From Alteromonas marina (lineage in GTDB: Bacteria; Pseudomonadota; Gammaproteobacteria; Enterobacterales; Alteromonadaceae), in NCBI RefSeq assembly GCF_000808575.1, contig NZ_JWLW01000066.1:427247-491246 (forward strand): 64,000 bases of DNA, read 5' to 3'. Below, one piece after another: positions 26,252-36,214 of the stretch (position 1 is the stretch's first letter; each line of letters begins with the position of its first letter). A model generated the notes under the pieces. That model ran no database searches. It had not been told where the DNA came from and saw nothing but the letters and a program-made list of their open reading frames with translations. Made by a program: the position numbers and the translations under genes.

Positions 26252-27985
26252 TTAGTGATGCCCACCACAGCATCCGCCTTTATGCTCAGCCCAGTTTTTG
26301 AGTTTAGTGGTTTTACCTATGCCTGGGTTAAAGCTGTTGGTTGGATCAAGTTCGCGATAGAAATTCTTAAGCGCATCTTTGGCAAAGTATTCATGACCCA
26401 CATTATGCTCTGCGGGGTATTCTGCGCTTCTTGCATCAAAGGTTTCTAGAATTTTATTTTTAAGCTGTTTGGCATCCGCGCCCCTCTTCAACACGTAATT
26501 TTGATGCATTACATGACAGAATAAATGGCCGTAGTACAGTTTTGTGTCTATCTGGTCGTCTATTTCTTTAGGCAACACCTCAAACCAATCAGGATCATTG
26601 CGGCGAAGTGCAACATCAATGGTCATCATGGCCCCCACTTCTTTACTGTGCATTACGTGATAGCGACCTATTGCTCCACCGGCAACAAAGCGGTGTAAAA
26701 TTGCTTTATCTGCTTCTTCCTCGGTACACTCAAAGTAGCCACCTTCGTTGGTTTTAAAGAACTCATCTAGGTAGGCTTTAGCTTCATCTACCCCGTCGTT
26801 GCTCATTTCCAATATCCAGTGGTGCTGGTATTTATCTCTGTATTCTTCCATGCGCTTTGGCAGGTGGTTAGGGAAAATATAGCTCATGTACTGCATAACG
26901 CGGTCTGACATTTTGTTGGGTAAAAAGCCTAACTTATCGGTAAAAGCGTCAAACTTCCGCTTAAACGCGAACAGCTTCGGTATGAACTTCGCACCGAGCT
27001 TACTGATAACAATAAACATGTCTTTGCCGTATTTCTTAGACACGTCGTAGCAATCGCGGTGAAGGTACTCGCCAGAATCAGGCAAGTTTTTAAAGGTAGA
27101 AAGAATGTCACGACGCACTTTTGTAAACACAGCTGCATCGTTAGAGCCTACATAGAATACTTGTTTCTTTTCAGGAATAGGGAACGTATCTAGCCTCACC
27201 GCAAAGACAGCGAGCTTACCTGCACAGCCCGAAGCTTCGTGAAGTCTTCTGCCGTCATTGTTAAAGCGAGAAGGGGTATCAGAATCAACATCTCGAACCC
27301 GCTCATCATATTCATTGTCTGATGCACGAGCGTCAGGATGGTAGACATCCTCCTCTTTATACTGCTTGTTCTCAAGATTATTCAAAATTTCCTCTGGCTC
27401 GCTACCTAGGTTAATACCCAGATTATTTACCAGAGACAGGTTCCCATTTGCATCGATTTGGGCAAAAAGCGCCAATTCAGTATAGGCAGGGCCTCGTTTA
27501 ACCAAAGCGCCACCTGAATTATTGCAGATTCCCCCCACGATGGATGCGCCAATACATGAAGAACCGATCACTGAGTGAGGTTCACGGCCATAAGGCGCAA
27601 GCGTCTCTTCCAACCCAAACAAGGTACTTCCAGCTAACCCTACAATCTGCTTTCCATTCTCAACTAGCTGAATATCATCTATACGCATGGTGCTGATAAT
27701 AACAAGAGGCCTGTCGTAATCTTTACCGTCTGGTGTAGAGCCTCCAGTCAACCCTGTATTAGCCGCTTGCATAATGACCGCAACATCGGCCTCAACACAA
27801 AGCTTCAACACACGCCAAATTTCAACCAGCGTACCTGGTCTTACTACTGCGAGTGCTTCGCCCGCACCAAAGCGAAACCCTTTGGTATATGGCTGCTTCT
27901 TCGCTTTATCTGTTAACAAATAGGCCTGCCCTACTACATCGCGTATAGATGCAATCAAAGACTGAGTGTCAACGTTTACGGTCAT
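26252..27985 (-). CDS. dld: FAD-dependent D-lactate dehydrogenase (quinone), membrane-associated
   Basis: The 577-residue protein matches E. coli Dld in length and layout. It has an FAD-binding domain (residues 20-260, with AANTGLTGGSTPDGKDYDRP and GSSCIGASIVGGICNNSGGAL) and a C-terminal membrane-binding/cap domain. It oxidises D-lactate to pyruvate and passes electrons to quinone. The tail ends EHKGGCCGGHH, a Cys/His-rich motif that could bind metal. It is a single-gene unit, divergent from a two-component pair that may control it. Confidence 0.94.
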   Translation of the reverse strand: MTVNVDTQSLIASIRDVVGQAYLLTDKAKKQPYTKGFRFGAGEALAVVRPGTLVEIWRVLKLCVEADVAVIMQAANTGLTGGSTPDGKDYDRPLVIISTMRIDDIQLVENGKQIVGLAGSTLFGLEETLAPYGREPHSVIGSSCIGASIVGGICNNSGGALVKRGPAYTELALFAQIDANGNLSLVNNLGINLGSEPEEILNNLENKQYKEEDVYHPDARASDNEYDERVRDVDSDTPSRFNNDGRRLHEASGCAGKLAVFAVRLDTFPIPEKKQVFYVGSNDAAVFTKVRRDILSTFKNLPDSGEYLHRDCYDVSKKYGKDMFIVISKLGAKFIPKLFAFKRKFDAFTDKLGFLPNKMSDRVMQYMSYIFPNHLPKRMEEYRDKYQHHWILEMSNDGVDEAKAYLDEFFKTNEGGYFECTEEEADKAILHRFVAGGAIGRYHVMHSKEVGAMMTIDVALRRNDPDWFEVLPKEIDDQIDTKLYYGHLFCHVMHQNYVLKRGADAKQLKNKILETFDARSAEYPAEHNVGHEYFAKDALKNFYRELDPTNSFNPGIGKTTKLKNWAEHKGGCCGGHH

Positions 27986-28263
27986 TGGTTCTCTCTGTGT
28001 TGAAGTGTTGGAAGAATGGACTTGGTGATGAACTATACACTAACGCCATTTTTAACAAAGGGGGGAAACGTTTTTTATAGATATAATTTACTTATATTTA
28101 ATTCATTGGACACTTATAGATAGGCCGTTCGTTGGCAACGTTAAATAGCATTTTTCACCATGATATTTTAACGAGCATATCGCCACTCTAAGCCATCGGC
28201 TTATTCACTATAAGCCAAATACAACGTACACTTGATGCATTAAGAAATAAAAAGCATTTTTTC

Positions 28264-28920
28264 ATGCACATACTCATTATTGACGATCACGAAATTGTAA
28301 GGGATGGCATTAAAACACTCATCGAGCAAGAGTATGGCTGGCATGTTTCCTACGCAGTAAGCTCTCTGGATGCACTTCCCTCCTTCGCCACGTTAGACGA
28401 TATTGACGTTGCCATTCTAGATATCTCGTTAGCACAAGAAAGTGGTTTCGACACGCTAATAAAAATCAAGAAAGACGCGCCGTTTATAAAGTGCTTAATG
28501 CTGAGCATGTATGATCATGTTGGCTATATCAGTAAAGCGCTTGAACTCGGTGCCGATGGCTATGTTACAAAGAATGCCGTCACTAAAGAATTGATGGACG
28601 CGTTGGAGTCTCTAGAAAAGGACGAGAATTATCTAAGCACAGATATTAGTAAAAAGTTAGCTTTCGGTGATAAACAGCTAACCTCTATCCTTACTGAAAG
28701 GGAAAAGGAAATTTTCTTACTGTTAGCAAAAGGATTCCAGCCAAAACAGATTGCTTACTACATAGATACTGCCCCGAAAACAGTGATGGTTCACAGAACT
28801 AATATTTACAAGAAACTCAATGTAACCTCCCAATTTGGTTTACTTAGAATTGCGTTAGAAACTGGGTACCTCGACGTTTCTGACGTTATCTACGACGATA
28901 CGCTAGTCAAAGCAAATTGA
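28264..28920 (+). CDS. LuxR-family response regulator (UhpA-like)
   Basis: The 218-residue protein has a receiver domain (IIDDHEIVRDGIKTLI, phospho-acceptor Asp in VAILDISLAQESG near residue 56, Lys in GYVTKNAV) and a LuxR helix-turn-helix (LTEREKEIFLLLAKGFQPKQ and APKTVMVHRTNIYKKL). It is followed by its kinase with a one-base overlap (TGATG) and is divergent from dld. The ribosome binding site is weak. Confidence 0.87.
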   Translation: MHILIIDDHEIVRDGIKTLIEQEYGWHVSYAVSSLDALPSFATLDDIDVAILDISLAQESGFDTLIKIKKDAPFIKCLMLSMYDHVGYISKALELGADGYVTKNAVTKELMDALESLEKDENYLSTDISKKLAFGDKQLTSILTEREKEIFLLLAKGFQPKQIAYYIDTAPKTVMVHRTNIYKKLNVTSQFGLLRIALETGYLDVSDVIYDDTLVKAN

Positions 28921-30485
28921 TGAATCTAACGCGGTATTTCAACGTTACCTATTTACTAATGGGATTAGGTTATACCGCGCTATTTCACGGCGTGTGGTTG
29001 TTAAGCACCCAATTCGAAATTATTTCAGGTACGGTGAGCTGGTATTTGCCTGCTGGTGTTCGCCTGGCGGCGTTTTTACTACTGCCAGTTTACAGCTGGC
29101 CACAGCTACTCATCGCAGAAAAATTAACCCACTTCATTTTATTTCACCCCGGTGGCATTCTCGACAATACGGCGTTTTTAAGTGGAACCATAGGTTGGTA
29201 TTTAGTCCATTTAGTGCTGTCACCCGCGGTAATTTGTACATGCGTTTATTTATTCAGACGTCGCTTTAGCGCACCTTATATACATAATGTTTCCAGCACC
29301 CTTGCCACGTTGGCTTTTGGTGTTCTTATAAGTGTTGCTCTTGGGGCGGTATTTTTGGGCAGAAGGGCTATTGAACTGCAAACAGGCATAGAGGTTTTTC
29401 TCTCTATTTTGTTTGATTTTTCATTAGGTGACTTTGTAGGAATTGTTGTTCTTTGTCCTTTTCTCTTCGCATTGTATAAACGGCCATCTATCCCTAAGAG
29501 TCACTTAGCACTGTACCTTACAACAATCGCTTGGCTGGTTTTGCTGATGCTGAGCAGCTATGCCTACTCCCAACAAATTAACATCAGCTATCAGGTTAAA
29601 TATCTAGCGGTTTTCCCCGCGCTGTTTTTATCGTATCGCTATGCCATAGTTGGCAGTGCGTTTTCGTGTTTACTCATAGGTATTACTGCGTTCGTGGTGG
29701 CAAGCCAGAGCGCACTTCCTCCCATTGAGCATCAGTTTTACATCTTAGCATCATGTACAAGTTGCCTCATTTTAGGTGCTTCAATTAACCAATCTACCTT
29801 GCTGAATATGAAGCTTGCGAAGAAAAACGAGGCTCTTGAAGTATCGGTACAAAGCGCTCAAGCACTGGCCAGTCAATTGGTGGTAGTGCAAGAAGATGAA
29901 CGAAAGCGCTTATCGCGAGATTTACACGACGACTTTGGTCACCGCATAGTCGATTTAAAACTTCAACTGTCGCTAGATAGCAGAGAAAGCGACAACGACA
30001 TGATGCTCAAAAAGATAGATGCTCTATACCACGCAATGAAGAAAAGCTTAGGGGGATTACGTCCGTCCGGTATTGATACACTTCCCATTGAAAGCGTGAT
30101 CCAACGTTCAGAGATCATTACCACGCTTAAGCGCGCAAACATAGACTATTCGTTTAACGTTAGCGGCACGCCAGTACCGTTCGATTCAGACCAGAAAATA
30201 CACATCTATCGTATTGTGCAGGAAGCGGTAACAAACAGTATAAAATATGCCAATGCGACGTCGCTCAGTATTAATATCAACTATGCCCAACACAGTGCCG
30301 TGTTTATCGTTACTGATGATGGCGGCGGTATCCCTGAGCATATTGCCCAACTAGCAAACGCTGAACCCACACTCGGCCTGCTGTCGATGAGAGAACGCGC
30401 AAAGTTGATAAATGGTGAGTTTGATATTTCCCAGAACAAACCATCAGGCACCAGAGTTTGCCTGACTTTGTCCTACAGTGCTTAA
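28920..30485 (+). CDS. MASE1-like membrane sensor kinase, HisKA_3 type
   Basis: The 521-residue protein has about eight membrane helices over residues 1-295, arranged like the MASE1 sensor. A short coiled coil follows, then HisKA_3 (His near 333 in ERKRLSRDLHDDFGHR) and HATPase (RIVQEAVTNSIKYANAT, VTDDGGGIPEH, LGLLSMRERAKLI). This UhpB-like class phosphorylates LuxR-type regulators, here the overlapping upstream gene. I chose the ATG at 28920; a TTG one codon earlier is possible. The signal is unknown; D-lactate is a candidate given the divergent dld. Confidence 0.85.
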   Translation: MNLTRYFNVTYLLMGLGYTALFHGVWLLSTQFEIISGTVSWYLPAGVRLAAFLLLPVYSWPQLLIAEKLTHFILFHPGGILDNTAFLSGTIGWYLVHLVLSPAVICTCVYLFRRRFSAPYIHNVSSTLATLAFGVLISVALGAVFLGRRAIELQTGIEVFLSILFDFSLGDFVGIVVLCPFLFALYKRPSIPKSHLALYLTTIAWLVLLMLSSYAYSQQINISYQVKYLAVFPALFLSYRYAIVGSAFSCLLIGITAFVVASQSALPPIEHQFYILASCTSCLILGASINQSTLLNMKLAKKNEALEVSVQSAQALASQLVVVQEDERKRLSRDLHDDFGHRIVDLKLQLSLDSRESDNDMMLKKIDALYHAMKKSLGGLRPSGIDTLPIESVIQRSEIITTLKRANIDYSFNVSGTPVPFDSDQKIHIYRIVQEAVTNSIKYANATSLSININYAQHSAVFIVTDDGGGIPEHIAQLANAEPTLGLLSMRERAKLINGEFDISQNKPSGTRVCLTLSYSA

Positions 30486-30568
30486 GTTACTCTATTGCGT
30501 TTTAGGTGCGTCGCTGCATCCTTTTTATGCTACATTGCTGTTGATTTAACTACTATTTTGATAACCGT

Positions 30569-31387
30569 ATGCAAAAAAATTTCATTACTCGCCGGGGCCA
30601 CTTTTTTAGACAGTGCCTGAACATTGCTGTCTTAATTGCCACTTTCACCACGTTAAATGGCTGTGTAAGTACTCAAAATGAAAGTCCTTACACTTACGCT
30701 CCGTCTAAATCACTCTATCAAGATGTGGTCAATGCACAGCAGCGAGCTGTGGAACAAAGCAAATTACTTTTGGTTGTACTGGGTGCTCAGTGGTGTCACG
30801 ACAGTACTGGCTTAGCTGAGCGTTTTGCGACAAAGGAAATGGACCTTATTCTACGAGCTCATTATGAAACCGTATTTGTTGATGTGGGAACACTTGAAGA
30901 CAGAAGAAATATAACCGAGCGATTTGACTACCCCATTTATTACGCCACACCAACGGTAATGGTGGTTGAACCTAAAACCAGCGCATTGTTAAACAGAACG
31001 TCAATGGATATATGGGGGCGCGCTGACAGCATTCCCTTATCGGAGTACATTCAGTATTTCTCTCGCTTTCCTGCAATGACAACTGCGCAAAAAGCCCCGT
31101 TTATTAACTGGGAAACGACAGATGAAGAAGAAGCTTACAATAAAAAGCAAGCACTCAGATTACAAAGCGCTTATGACAAACTGGGTCCGCTACTTGCGTT
31201 AGATTTACAAGGTAATACCCCACAAGGGCTTAACGAGCTATGGAAAGAGACCAAAGGGTTTCGCACTGAACTGCAAAAAACGCTGATAAAGCGCGCCGAG
31301 CTTACGTTAGATTCTGAGAATGGCAACGGAGTCAACACCACGCCAGCATTGCGACATTACAATCCGTTTTCGTGGGAACATAATTAG
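30569..31387 (+). CDS. Thioredoxin-like lipoprotein
   Basis: The 272-residue product has a lipoprotein signal peptide with lipobox LNGC (Cys near residue 32) and a thioredoxin-fold domain (about 55-175). The active-site position reads AQWCHDST, with a single cysteine instead of CxxC, and a cis-Pro segment YATPTVMVVEP follows. This points to a DUF953/thioredoxin_7-like periplasmic protein rather than a disulfide reductase. The C-terminal 100 residues are helical. The stop codon TAG is formed by the first bases of the repeat element at 31384. Confidence 0.8.
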   Translation: MQKNFITRRGHFFRQCLNIAVLIATFTTLNGCVSTQNESPYTYAPSKSLYQDVVNAQQRAVEQSKLLLVVLGAQWCHDSTGLAERFATKEMDLILRAHYETVFVDVGTLEDRRNITERFDYPIYYATPTVMVVEPKTSALLNRTSMDIWGRADSIPLSEYIQYFSRFPAMTTAQKAPFINWETTDEEEAYNKKQALRLQSAYDKLGPLLALDLQGNTPQGLNELWKETKGFRTELQKTLIKRAELTLDSENGNGVNTTPALRHYNPFSWEHN

Positions 31388-31653
31388 GGCCTGTTGACCT
31401 TTGGTGTACGAATTTTGGTCTAAATGGAAGCCTTTTAATCGCGAAACAGTCCTGCAAGCCTAGCGGGCTAAGTTAAAGGACTGTGACAAAGAGTAAAAGG
31501 CTTCCATAACGACCCCTTCGGGCAGCGCCTTTGTGCCATCTATACAGCGTTGAATGTTCTCGATTTAAAACCACTAAACCGTCAAACATCCGCCTTGTCT
31601 AGATGGCACACAGACCGCTGCAAAAATGTACAACAAAGATCAATAGGCCCTAA
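31384..31653. mobile_element. 270-bp MITE-like element with 20-bp terminal inverted repeats
   Basis: The left end TTAGGGCCTGTTGACCTTTG and right end CAAAGATCAATAGGCCCTAA are inverted repeats matching at 18 of 20 positions. Flanking TA on both sides suggests a TA target duplication, as for IS630/mariner-type elements. The interior has two more nested hairpins: TGGAAGCCTTTTA with TAAAAGGCTTCCA around 31424-31507, and TGCCATCTA with TAGATGGCA in the right half. No ORF for a transposase is present, so it is non-autonomous. It inserted at the very end of the lipoprotein gene. Confidence 0.75.
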
Positions 31654-31768
31654 TACCAGTCCACATAATTCATTACCCACTCAGCCAGATTTAAAATGTT
31701 CGTAATCGCGGCGTGTTATCGCAAGTATAGTGGTTCTACATCAAGGTGACGCAACAAAGAATATGGAC
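31654..31768. repeat. Dispersed intergenic repeat next to the MITE
   Basis: The segment beginning TACCAGTCCACATAATTC has the look of a dispersed intergenic repeat. Its part at 31693-31718 (26 bases) recurs at 37539-37564 with 23 identities, in another intergenic gap. Full boundaries cannot be fixed from two partial copies. Confidence 0.45.
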
Positions 31769-31771
31769 ATT

Positions 31772-31800
31772 AAAAAGGGCCTTTCCAACGGCCCTTTTTT
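31772..31800. terminator. Bidirectional terminator downstream of rhlE
   Basis: AAAAAGGGCC / GGCCCTTTTT is a perfect 10-bp stem with an eight-base loop, followed by T-runs in both directions. It lies 36 bases after the rhlE stop codon on the minus strand. Confidence 0.9.
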
Positions 31801-31835
31801 AATAAACTCGGTTTTATGAAGCGCAGTTCAACTGT

Positions 31836-33287
31836 TTACGCTTTTGCCCTGTTTGACGCCGTATTATTAGTGGTGCTATTTGACGGATTACTTCTGCGCT
31901 TAGCTGGTCGTTTAGCGGCACTTCCTTCACTTCCTGAGCGTCTTCGACCTGCAGGCTTTCCACCGCTATTGTTGCGCGAATCCGGTTTACCTGCGCGCGG
32001 ATTACCATTTCCGCTACGGTTGCCTTGACGTTGACCCGACTTTTTATTCTCGCCACTTCGTTTACCTTCGCTGTCGCTCTCACCTTGTGGTGCTTTCGGC
32101 TTTTTCGGCTTCTTGGGCTTTTTAGGCTTAGAAAGCGTGGTAACAGGCACGGCTTGCTGAGGCTCGAAACCTTCCAACGTTTCACGAGGAAGCAGCTTTT
32201 GAATCAGTGTCTCAATATCTTTCAGGTTTTGCAGTTCTTCAGCACATACAAATGACCAAGCCTGTCCACTAGCGCCTGCGCGCCCTGTACGACCAATTCG
32301 GTGAACATAGTCAGCTGCCGTATTGGGTAAGTCTAGGTTTACAACGATAGGCAATTCACTAATGTCGATGCCGCGTGCTGCGATATCGGTGGCTACCAGC
32401 ACTTTAATTGCGCCATTTTTAAAGTCAGCAAGCGCTTTTGTTCTTGCTCCTTGGCTTTTATTACCGTGAATAGCGGCACTTGGAATTTTTGACCGAGTTA
32501 GCTTTTCTGCAATACGGTTAGCACCGTGTTTCGTGCGGCTAAACACTAACACCTGCTCCCACTTCTGCTGTTTGATCAGACAAATAAGCGCGGTCGTCTT
32601 TTTGGATTTATCAATGGTCACTAAGTGTTGCTGAACCGCTTCTACCGTGGTATTGGCTGGCGCGGTTGAAATACTCACAGGGTTGCGCGTTATTGTTTTC
32701 GCCAGCGCAGTGATTTCATCAGAAAACGTGGCTGAAAACAGTAAGCTTTGACGCTCTTGTGGCAATAGCTTCAATACTCTCTTAATGTCGTGAATAAAGC
32801 CCATATCAAGCATTCTGTCTGCTTCATCCAATACCAACACTTCAAGCTGAGAAAACTTAACAGCGTTTTGCTGGTAGAGGTCAAGCAATCGTCCAGGCGT
32901 AGCAATTAACACATCCACACCTTTACGGAGCTTCATCATTTGAGGGTTAATGCCTACTCCACCAAATACCACGGCAGTTTTTAACGGCAAAAACTCGCTG
33001 AACGCTCTGATGCTCTCTTCTACCTGAGCAGCAAGTTCTCGCGTGGGTGTTAAGATAAGTGCCCGAACATTGTTGCCAGATACAGGTTGTCCTTCCATCA
33101 ATCTCTGTAAAATAGGAAGTCCAAATCCTGCAGTTTTCCCTGTTCCCGTTTGTGCAGCTGCCAACACATCCTTTCCTTGCAATACTTCTGGTATTGCCTT
33201 TTCCTGGATTGGTGATGGAGTGCTAAATCCTCGTTTTTCAATAGCTTTTAACAAGGGTTCAGCGAGCCCTAATTGGGTAAATGACAT
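31836..33287 (-). CDS. rhlE: DEAD-box ATP-dependent RNA helicase, RhlE type
   Basis: The 483-residue protein has the full DEAD-box set: Q-motif ([13 protein letters not shown]), Walker [24 protein letters not shown] in [16 protein letters not shown] (FSATF), ARGID and [11 protein letters not shown] basic, low-complexity C-tail of about 100 residues includes [12 protein letters not shown] and Arg/Gly/Asn-rich stretches, typical of RNA-binding tails. I chose the ATG at 33287, preceded by CAGGAG; an upstream ATG would add 13 residues. It probably acts in ribosome assembly and RNA turnover. Confidence 0.92.
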   Translation of the reverse strand: MSFTQLGLAEPLLKAIEKRGFSTPSPIQEKAIPEVLQGKDVLAAAQTGTGKTAGFGLPILQRLMEGQPVSGNNVRALILTPTRELAAQVEESIRAFSEFLPLKTAVVFGGVGINPQMMKLRKGVDVLIATPGRLLDLYQQNAVKFSQLEVLVLDEADRMLDMGFIHDIKRVLKLLPQERQSLLFSATFSDEITALAKTITRNPVSISTAPANTTVEAVQQHLVTIDKSKKTTALICLIKQQKWEQVLVFSRTKHGANRIAEKLTRSKIPSAAIHGNKSQGARTKALADFKNGAIKVLVATDIAARGIDISELPIVVNLDLPNTAADYVHRIGRTGRAGASGQAWSFVCAEELQNLKDIETLIQKLLPRETLEGFEPQQAVPVTTLSKPKKPKKPKKPKAPQGESDSEGKRSGENKKSGQRQGNRSGNGNPRAGKPDSRNNSGGKPAGRRRSGSEGSAAKRPAKRRSNPSNSTTNNTASNRAKA

Positions 33288-33684
33288 TAATAAACTCCTG
33301 TCATAGGTATTTATAAAAAATTGCATACCACAAAGGTATTAGCGTTAGTGCTTTATTGCTAACCGTGGGGGTTATAGATTACTGGGAAAACCTAAAGAGA
33401 CACGCCATTGCCAACTTGGCTTATTGGTGTTTGACATCAAGAAAAGAACGTAGGTGTTTACTCTTACAAATTGCGCGCGGAGTCTATCACTAAACACTAA
33501 AGTCCACCAGAGCATTTTTTGTTCAATTGATAGTTTAATACTGCGCTCTCACGCAATTTCACCCAAATTGCTAATCAAGAAATGATGTAAAACGTCTATA
33601 CTGGTAATAAAAGAAAGAGCAGTCCTTTTCTAATACTTTTAAAAAGTATTTACTGCCACTTAGTTCAACTTAAAAGAGTACTTA
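33288..33684. other. Intergenic gap, rhlE to GGDEF-EAL gene
   Basis: This 397-base gap between divergent genes must hold both promoters and a long rhlE leader. I see no coding potential. The only structured motif noted is a short palindrome GCCAACTTGGC at 33410-33420, which may be chance. Confidence 0.4.
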
Positions 33685-35781
33685 TTGAAAAGCCTTCGCT
33701 CTGAAATATCATTCAACACGCTTGCATCTATATCCGTAGTCAGTGCGCTGATCATTGGTCTGTCTATCTATGTCTATGAGAAGCTTTACGTTGAATTTGT
33801 GTCTGCGGAAGTAGATGCTATAAGTGTAAACATGGCTGTTGATCTCATCGACTACATCGACGAGCCTGCTGGCAGTTTCAATCAAACGGGAATTTTGCTT
33901 CGTTTAGACGAGTATGAATATGCTGAAGCTGCCTATATTTTCGGTAATGACGGTACGCTGTTGAACCATTATATAGGTCATGCCGGCTTTAATGGCGGGC
34001 TAACTAAACCGCAAGAAAAAATGTCTCCTCAGCACAACCAAACTGACATCGATAAAAGTATCTCAACACTCTCCGTTGGGTTATATCTCACTTCTAGCAA
34101 AGTAATAGTAGTGAAAACAGTAGGCGAAGAGTTTTTTCCTATGGGGAAACTTGCGCTGGTTTTCAATCTTGAAGAAGCGTTAAAAGCAAGCAGGCAAAGA
34201 TATATCATTTTGGTCACGCCTTCCGTTGCCTTACTCATTATTATCTCGTTATTCATATCAACAAGAGCTCAGCGCAGAGCAATGCGTCCGCTGAACACCC
34301 TAATTAAAACAATGGACAGCGTAGTAGATGACAACGCTTACGATGTTAAAGTTGAGGAAGTAAACAAAGAAGAAATGCTTGCTTTGTCTCGAGCCTTTAA
34401 CAATATGATGGCAAACATAAAAAAACAGTCTGAAGCGAATCGTCAAAAAAACGAAATGTTGCAGAAGCAACAGTCTCAGATGGAGCGGCTTGCTAATTTT
34501 GATGCATTAACAGGACTGCCGAATAGACAGTGCTTAATGAAGCTTTTATCAAATGAACTCGCCCTAGCGCAGAAGAATTCTCATGAATTGGGTTTGCTGT
34601 TTATCGATTTAGACGGCTTCAAGGCTATTAATGATTCGTTCGGCCACGACACGGGAGATAAGTTTCTCCTTCATATCAGTTTATTAATGGACAGTACACT
34701 CGAAGATAATTGCACATTAGGGCGTTTAGGCGGTGACGAGTTTATTGTTATTGTACGGGAGCTTACATCGCCTAGTTACCTAGAAAAAATAGCGCTAAAA
34801 CTTGTAGAAGCAGTGTCTCAACCTCATATCATTAACCGACTGAAGCTAGACTCAAGTGCTAGCATAGGTCTTGCACTTGCAAGTGAGTGTGAATACTCAC
34901 CAACCAACCTCATAACTAACGCTGACGTTGCCATGTACAAGGCTAAAGACGATGGTAAATCTAGACTCGTATGGTTTACCGATGAAATGCTGGCACGTAC
35001 CCAACGCAAAGTGCTCATATCCACTCGCATAACTGACGCTCTTGAAAACGACGCGTTTTTCCTCACTTATCAAGCTAAAGTGGATTCAGATAAGAACATC
35101 ACGGGGTTTGAGGCTCTGCTTCGCTGGGAAGACGAAGTGTTAGGTCAAGTTCCCCCAGGTGAGTTTATTCTTATCGCAGAACAAACTGACAAAATATCAC
35201 AAATAAGCCTATGGGTTTTAAAGCAACTTCGGTACGAATTCCCGCTTCTCCTTGAAGCCTTCGGCAGCAACGTCGTAATATCGGTTAACTTGAGTCCCCT
35301 CGATTTAAACAACCACAATGTCACGCAATTTTTACTCCACGAGTTAAATATAGGCAAACTTCCCGCTTCAAACTTAGAAATTGAGATTACGGAATCTGCT
35401 TATATGAATAATTTCAACGTGGCGAACCCGTTTTTTGCATCACTGAAAGAGTTAGGTTGTAAACTTGCCCTTGATGATTTCGGGACAGGCTACTCTTCTC
35501 TGAGTTACTTAACGCAGTTTGATATAGACACACTAAAAATAGACAGAAGTTTTGTAAGCAAAATAGGTGAGTCTAAGCAATCAGAAATGATCACCAAGAC
35601 CATCATTGATATGGCTAAAAGTTTGAACTTTTCTGTGTGTGCAGAAGGCGTTGAAACACACGAACAAGCCAAATTTTTAATAAACCAGGGGTGCAATACG
35701 CTTCAAGGGTTTCTTTACAGTCGACCAATTCCACTAATGGAATTGGTTGATAAAACTGTAAATCAATCGCAAGACGCCTAA
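33685..35781 (+). CDS. Membrane GGDEF-EAL cyclic-di-GMP protein
   Basis: The 698-residue protein starts at TTG. It has two membrane helices (about residues 10-28 and 170-192) around a periplasmic sensor, a HAMP domain (about 193-245), a GGDEF domain (about 270-430, LGRLGGDEFIVIV) and an EAL domain (about 440-690). The EAL domain keeps FEALLRW, NLSPLDL, EITES, DDFGTGYSSL, KIDRSF and CAEGVET. Both active sites look intact, and no RxxD inhibitory site precedes GGDEF, so it could make and degrade cyclic-di-GMP. It converges on a small periplasmic binding-protein-like gene and a porin that may feed its sensor. Confidence 0.9.
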   Translation: MKSLRSEISFNTLASISVVSALIIGLSIYVYEKLYVEFVSAEVDAISVNMAVDLIDYIDEPAGSFNQTGILLRLDEYEYAEAAYIFGNDGTLLNHYIGHAGFNGGLTKPQEKMSPQHNQTDIDKSISTLSVGLYLTSSKVIVVKTVGEEFFPMGKLALVFNLEEALKASRQRYIILVTPSVALLIIISLFISTRAQRRAMRPLNTLIKTMDSVVDDNAYDVKVEEVNKEEMLALSRAFNNMMANIKKQSEANRQKNEMLQKQQSQMERLANFDALTGLPNRQCLMKLLSNELALAQKNSHELGLLFIDLDGFKAINDSFGHDTGDKFLLHISLLMDSTLEDNCTLGRLGGDEFIVIVRELTSPSYLEKIALKLVEAVSQPHIINRLKLDSSASIGLALASECEYSPTNLITNADVAMYKAKDDGKSRLVWFTDEMLARTQRKVLISTRITDALENDAFFLTYQAKVDSDKNITGFEALLRWEDEVLGQVPPGEFILIAEQTDKISQISLWVLKQLRYEFPLLLEAFGSNVVISVNLSPLDLNNHNVTQFLLHELNIGKLPASNLEIEITESAYMNNFNVANPFFASLKELGCKLALDDFGTGYSSLSYLTQFDIDTLKIDRSFVSKIGESKQSEMITKTIIDMAKSLNFSVCAEGVETHEQAKFLINQGCNTLQGFLYSRPIPLMELVDKTVNQSQDA

Positions 35782-35794
35782 AATGTGCGGTTGC

Positions 35795-36214
35795 TTAAAA
35801 GCTTCGATAAACCACCTTTACATTTTCGGGTAACGCCGTTCCAGCGGGAACATAACCTATAGCACCTTCAGTATTTGTTACGTGCTCAAGCAATGCGTCC
35901 AAACTATTGAACTCAATAGGCGGTATTTGTCGTCCACTAAAGCGCATTTGCGCCCAATAGGATTGAATTCGTGATTCGGTCAAAGCAATTATCTTGCTAT
36001 TGAAAATGGCCCGCGATCTATTGCCTGGGCTCATCGCTACGGGTATTAAGGCATCGCTGGAGGATGTTGTACTTCTCATGAAAAGGTTACGTACTTCTGC
36101 TTTTGTTAGTGCGAAATTTTGTTCAGAAACGTTTGCAACGACCCAGACACCATCTTGCGCAACGGCTATACGAGAACAAAGTAAGAGAAAGAAAAAGAGC
36201 ATTTGTTTTCGCAT
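35795..36214 (-). CDS. Small periplasmic substrate-binding-like protein
   Basis: The 139-residue product has a signal peptide (MRKQMLFFFLLLCSRIAVAQ) and a single-lobe domain similar to phosphate/PstS-type binding proteins (LTKAEVRNLFMRSTTS, ALIPVAMSPGNRSRAIFN, AIGYVPAGTALPENVKVV). It is about half the length of a normal binding protein. I chose the ATG at 36214, which overlaps the porin stop (TAATG); a GTG at 36226 is the alternative. With the upstream porin it forms a two-gene operon that ends 13 bases from the GGDEF-EAL gene end. Confidence 0.75.
   Translation of the reverse strand: MRKQMLFFFLLLCSRIAVAQDGVWVVANVSEQNFALTKAEVRNLFMRSTTSSSDALIPVAMSPGNRSRAIFNSKIIALTESRIQSYWAQMRFSGRQIPPIEFNSLDALLEHVTNTEGAIGYVPAGTALPENVKVVYRSF

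Noticed and set aside
31814..32185. Antisense or alternative-frame ORFs over the 3' end of rhlE
   Set aside because: Low-complexity basic tail of rhlE makes long frames by composition; rhlE itself has full motifs.
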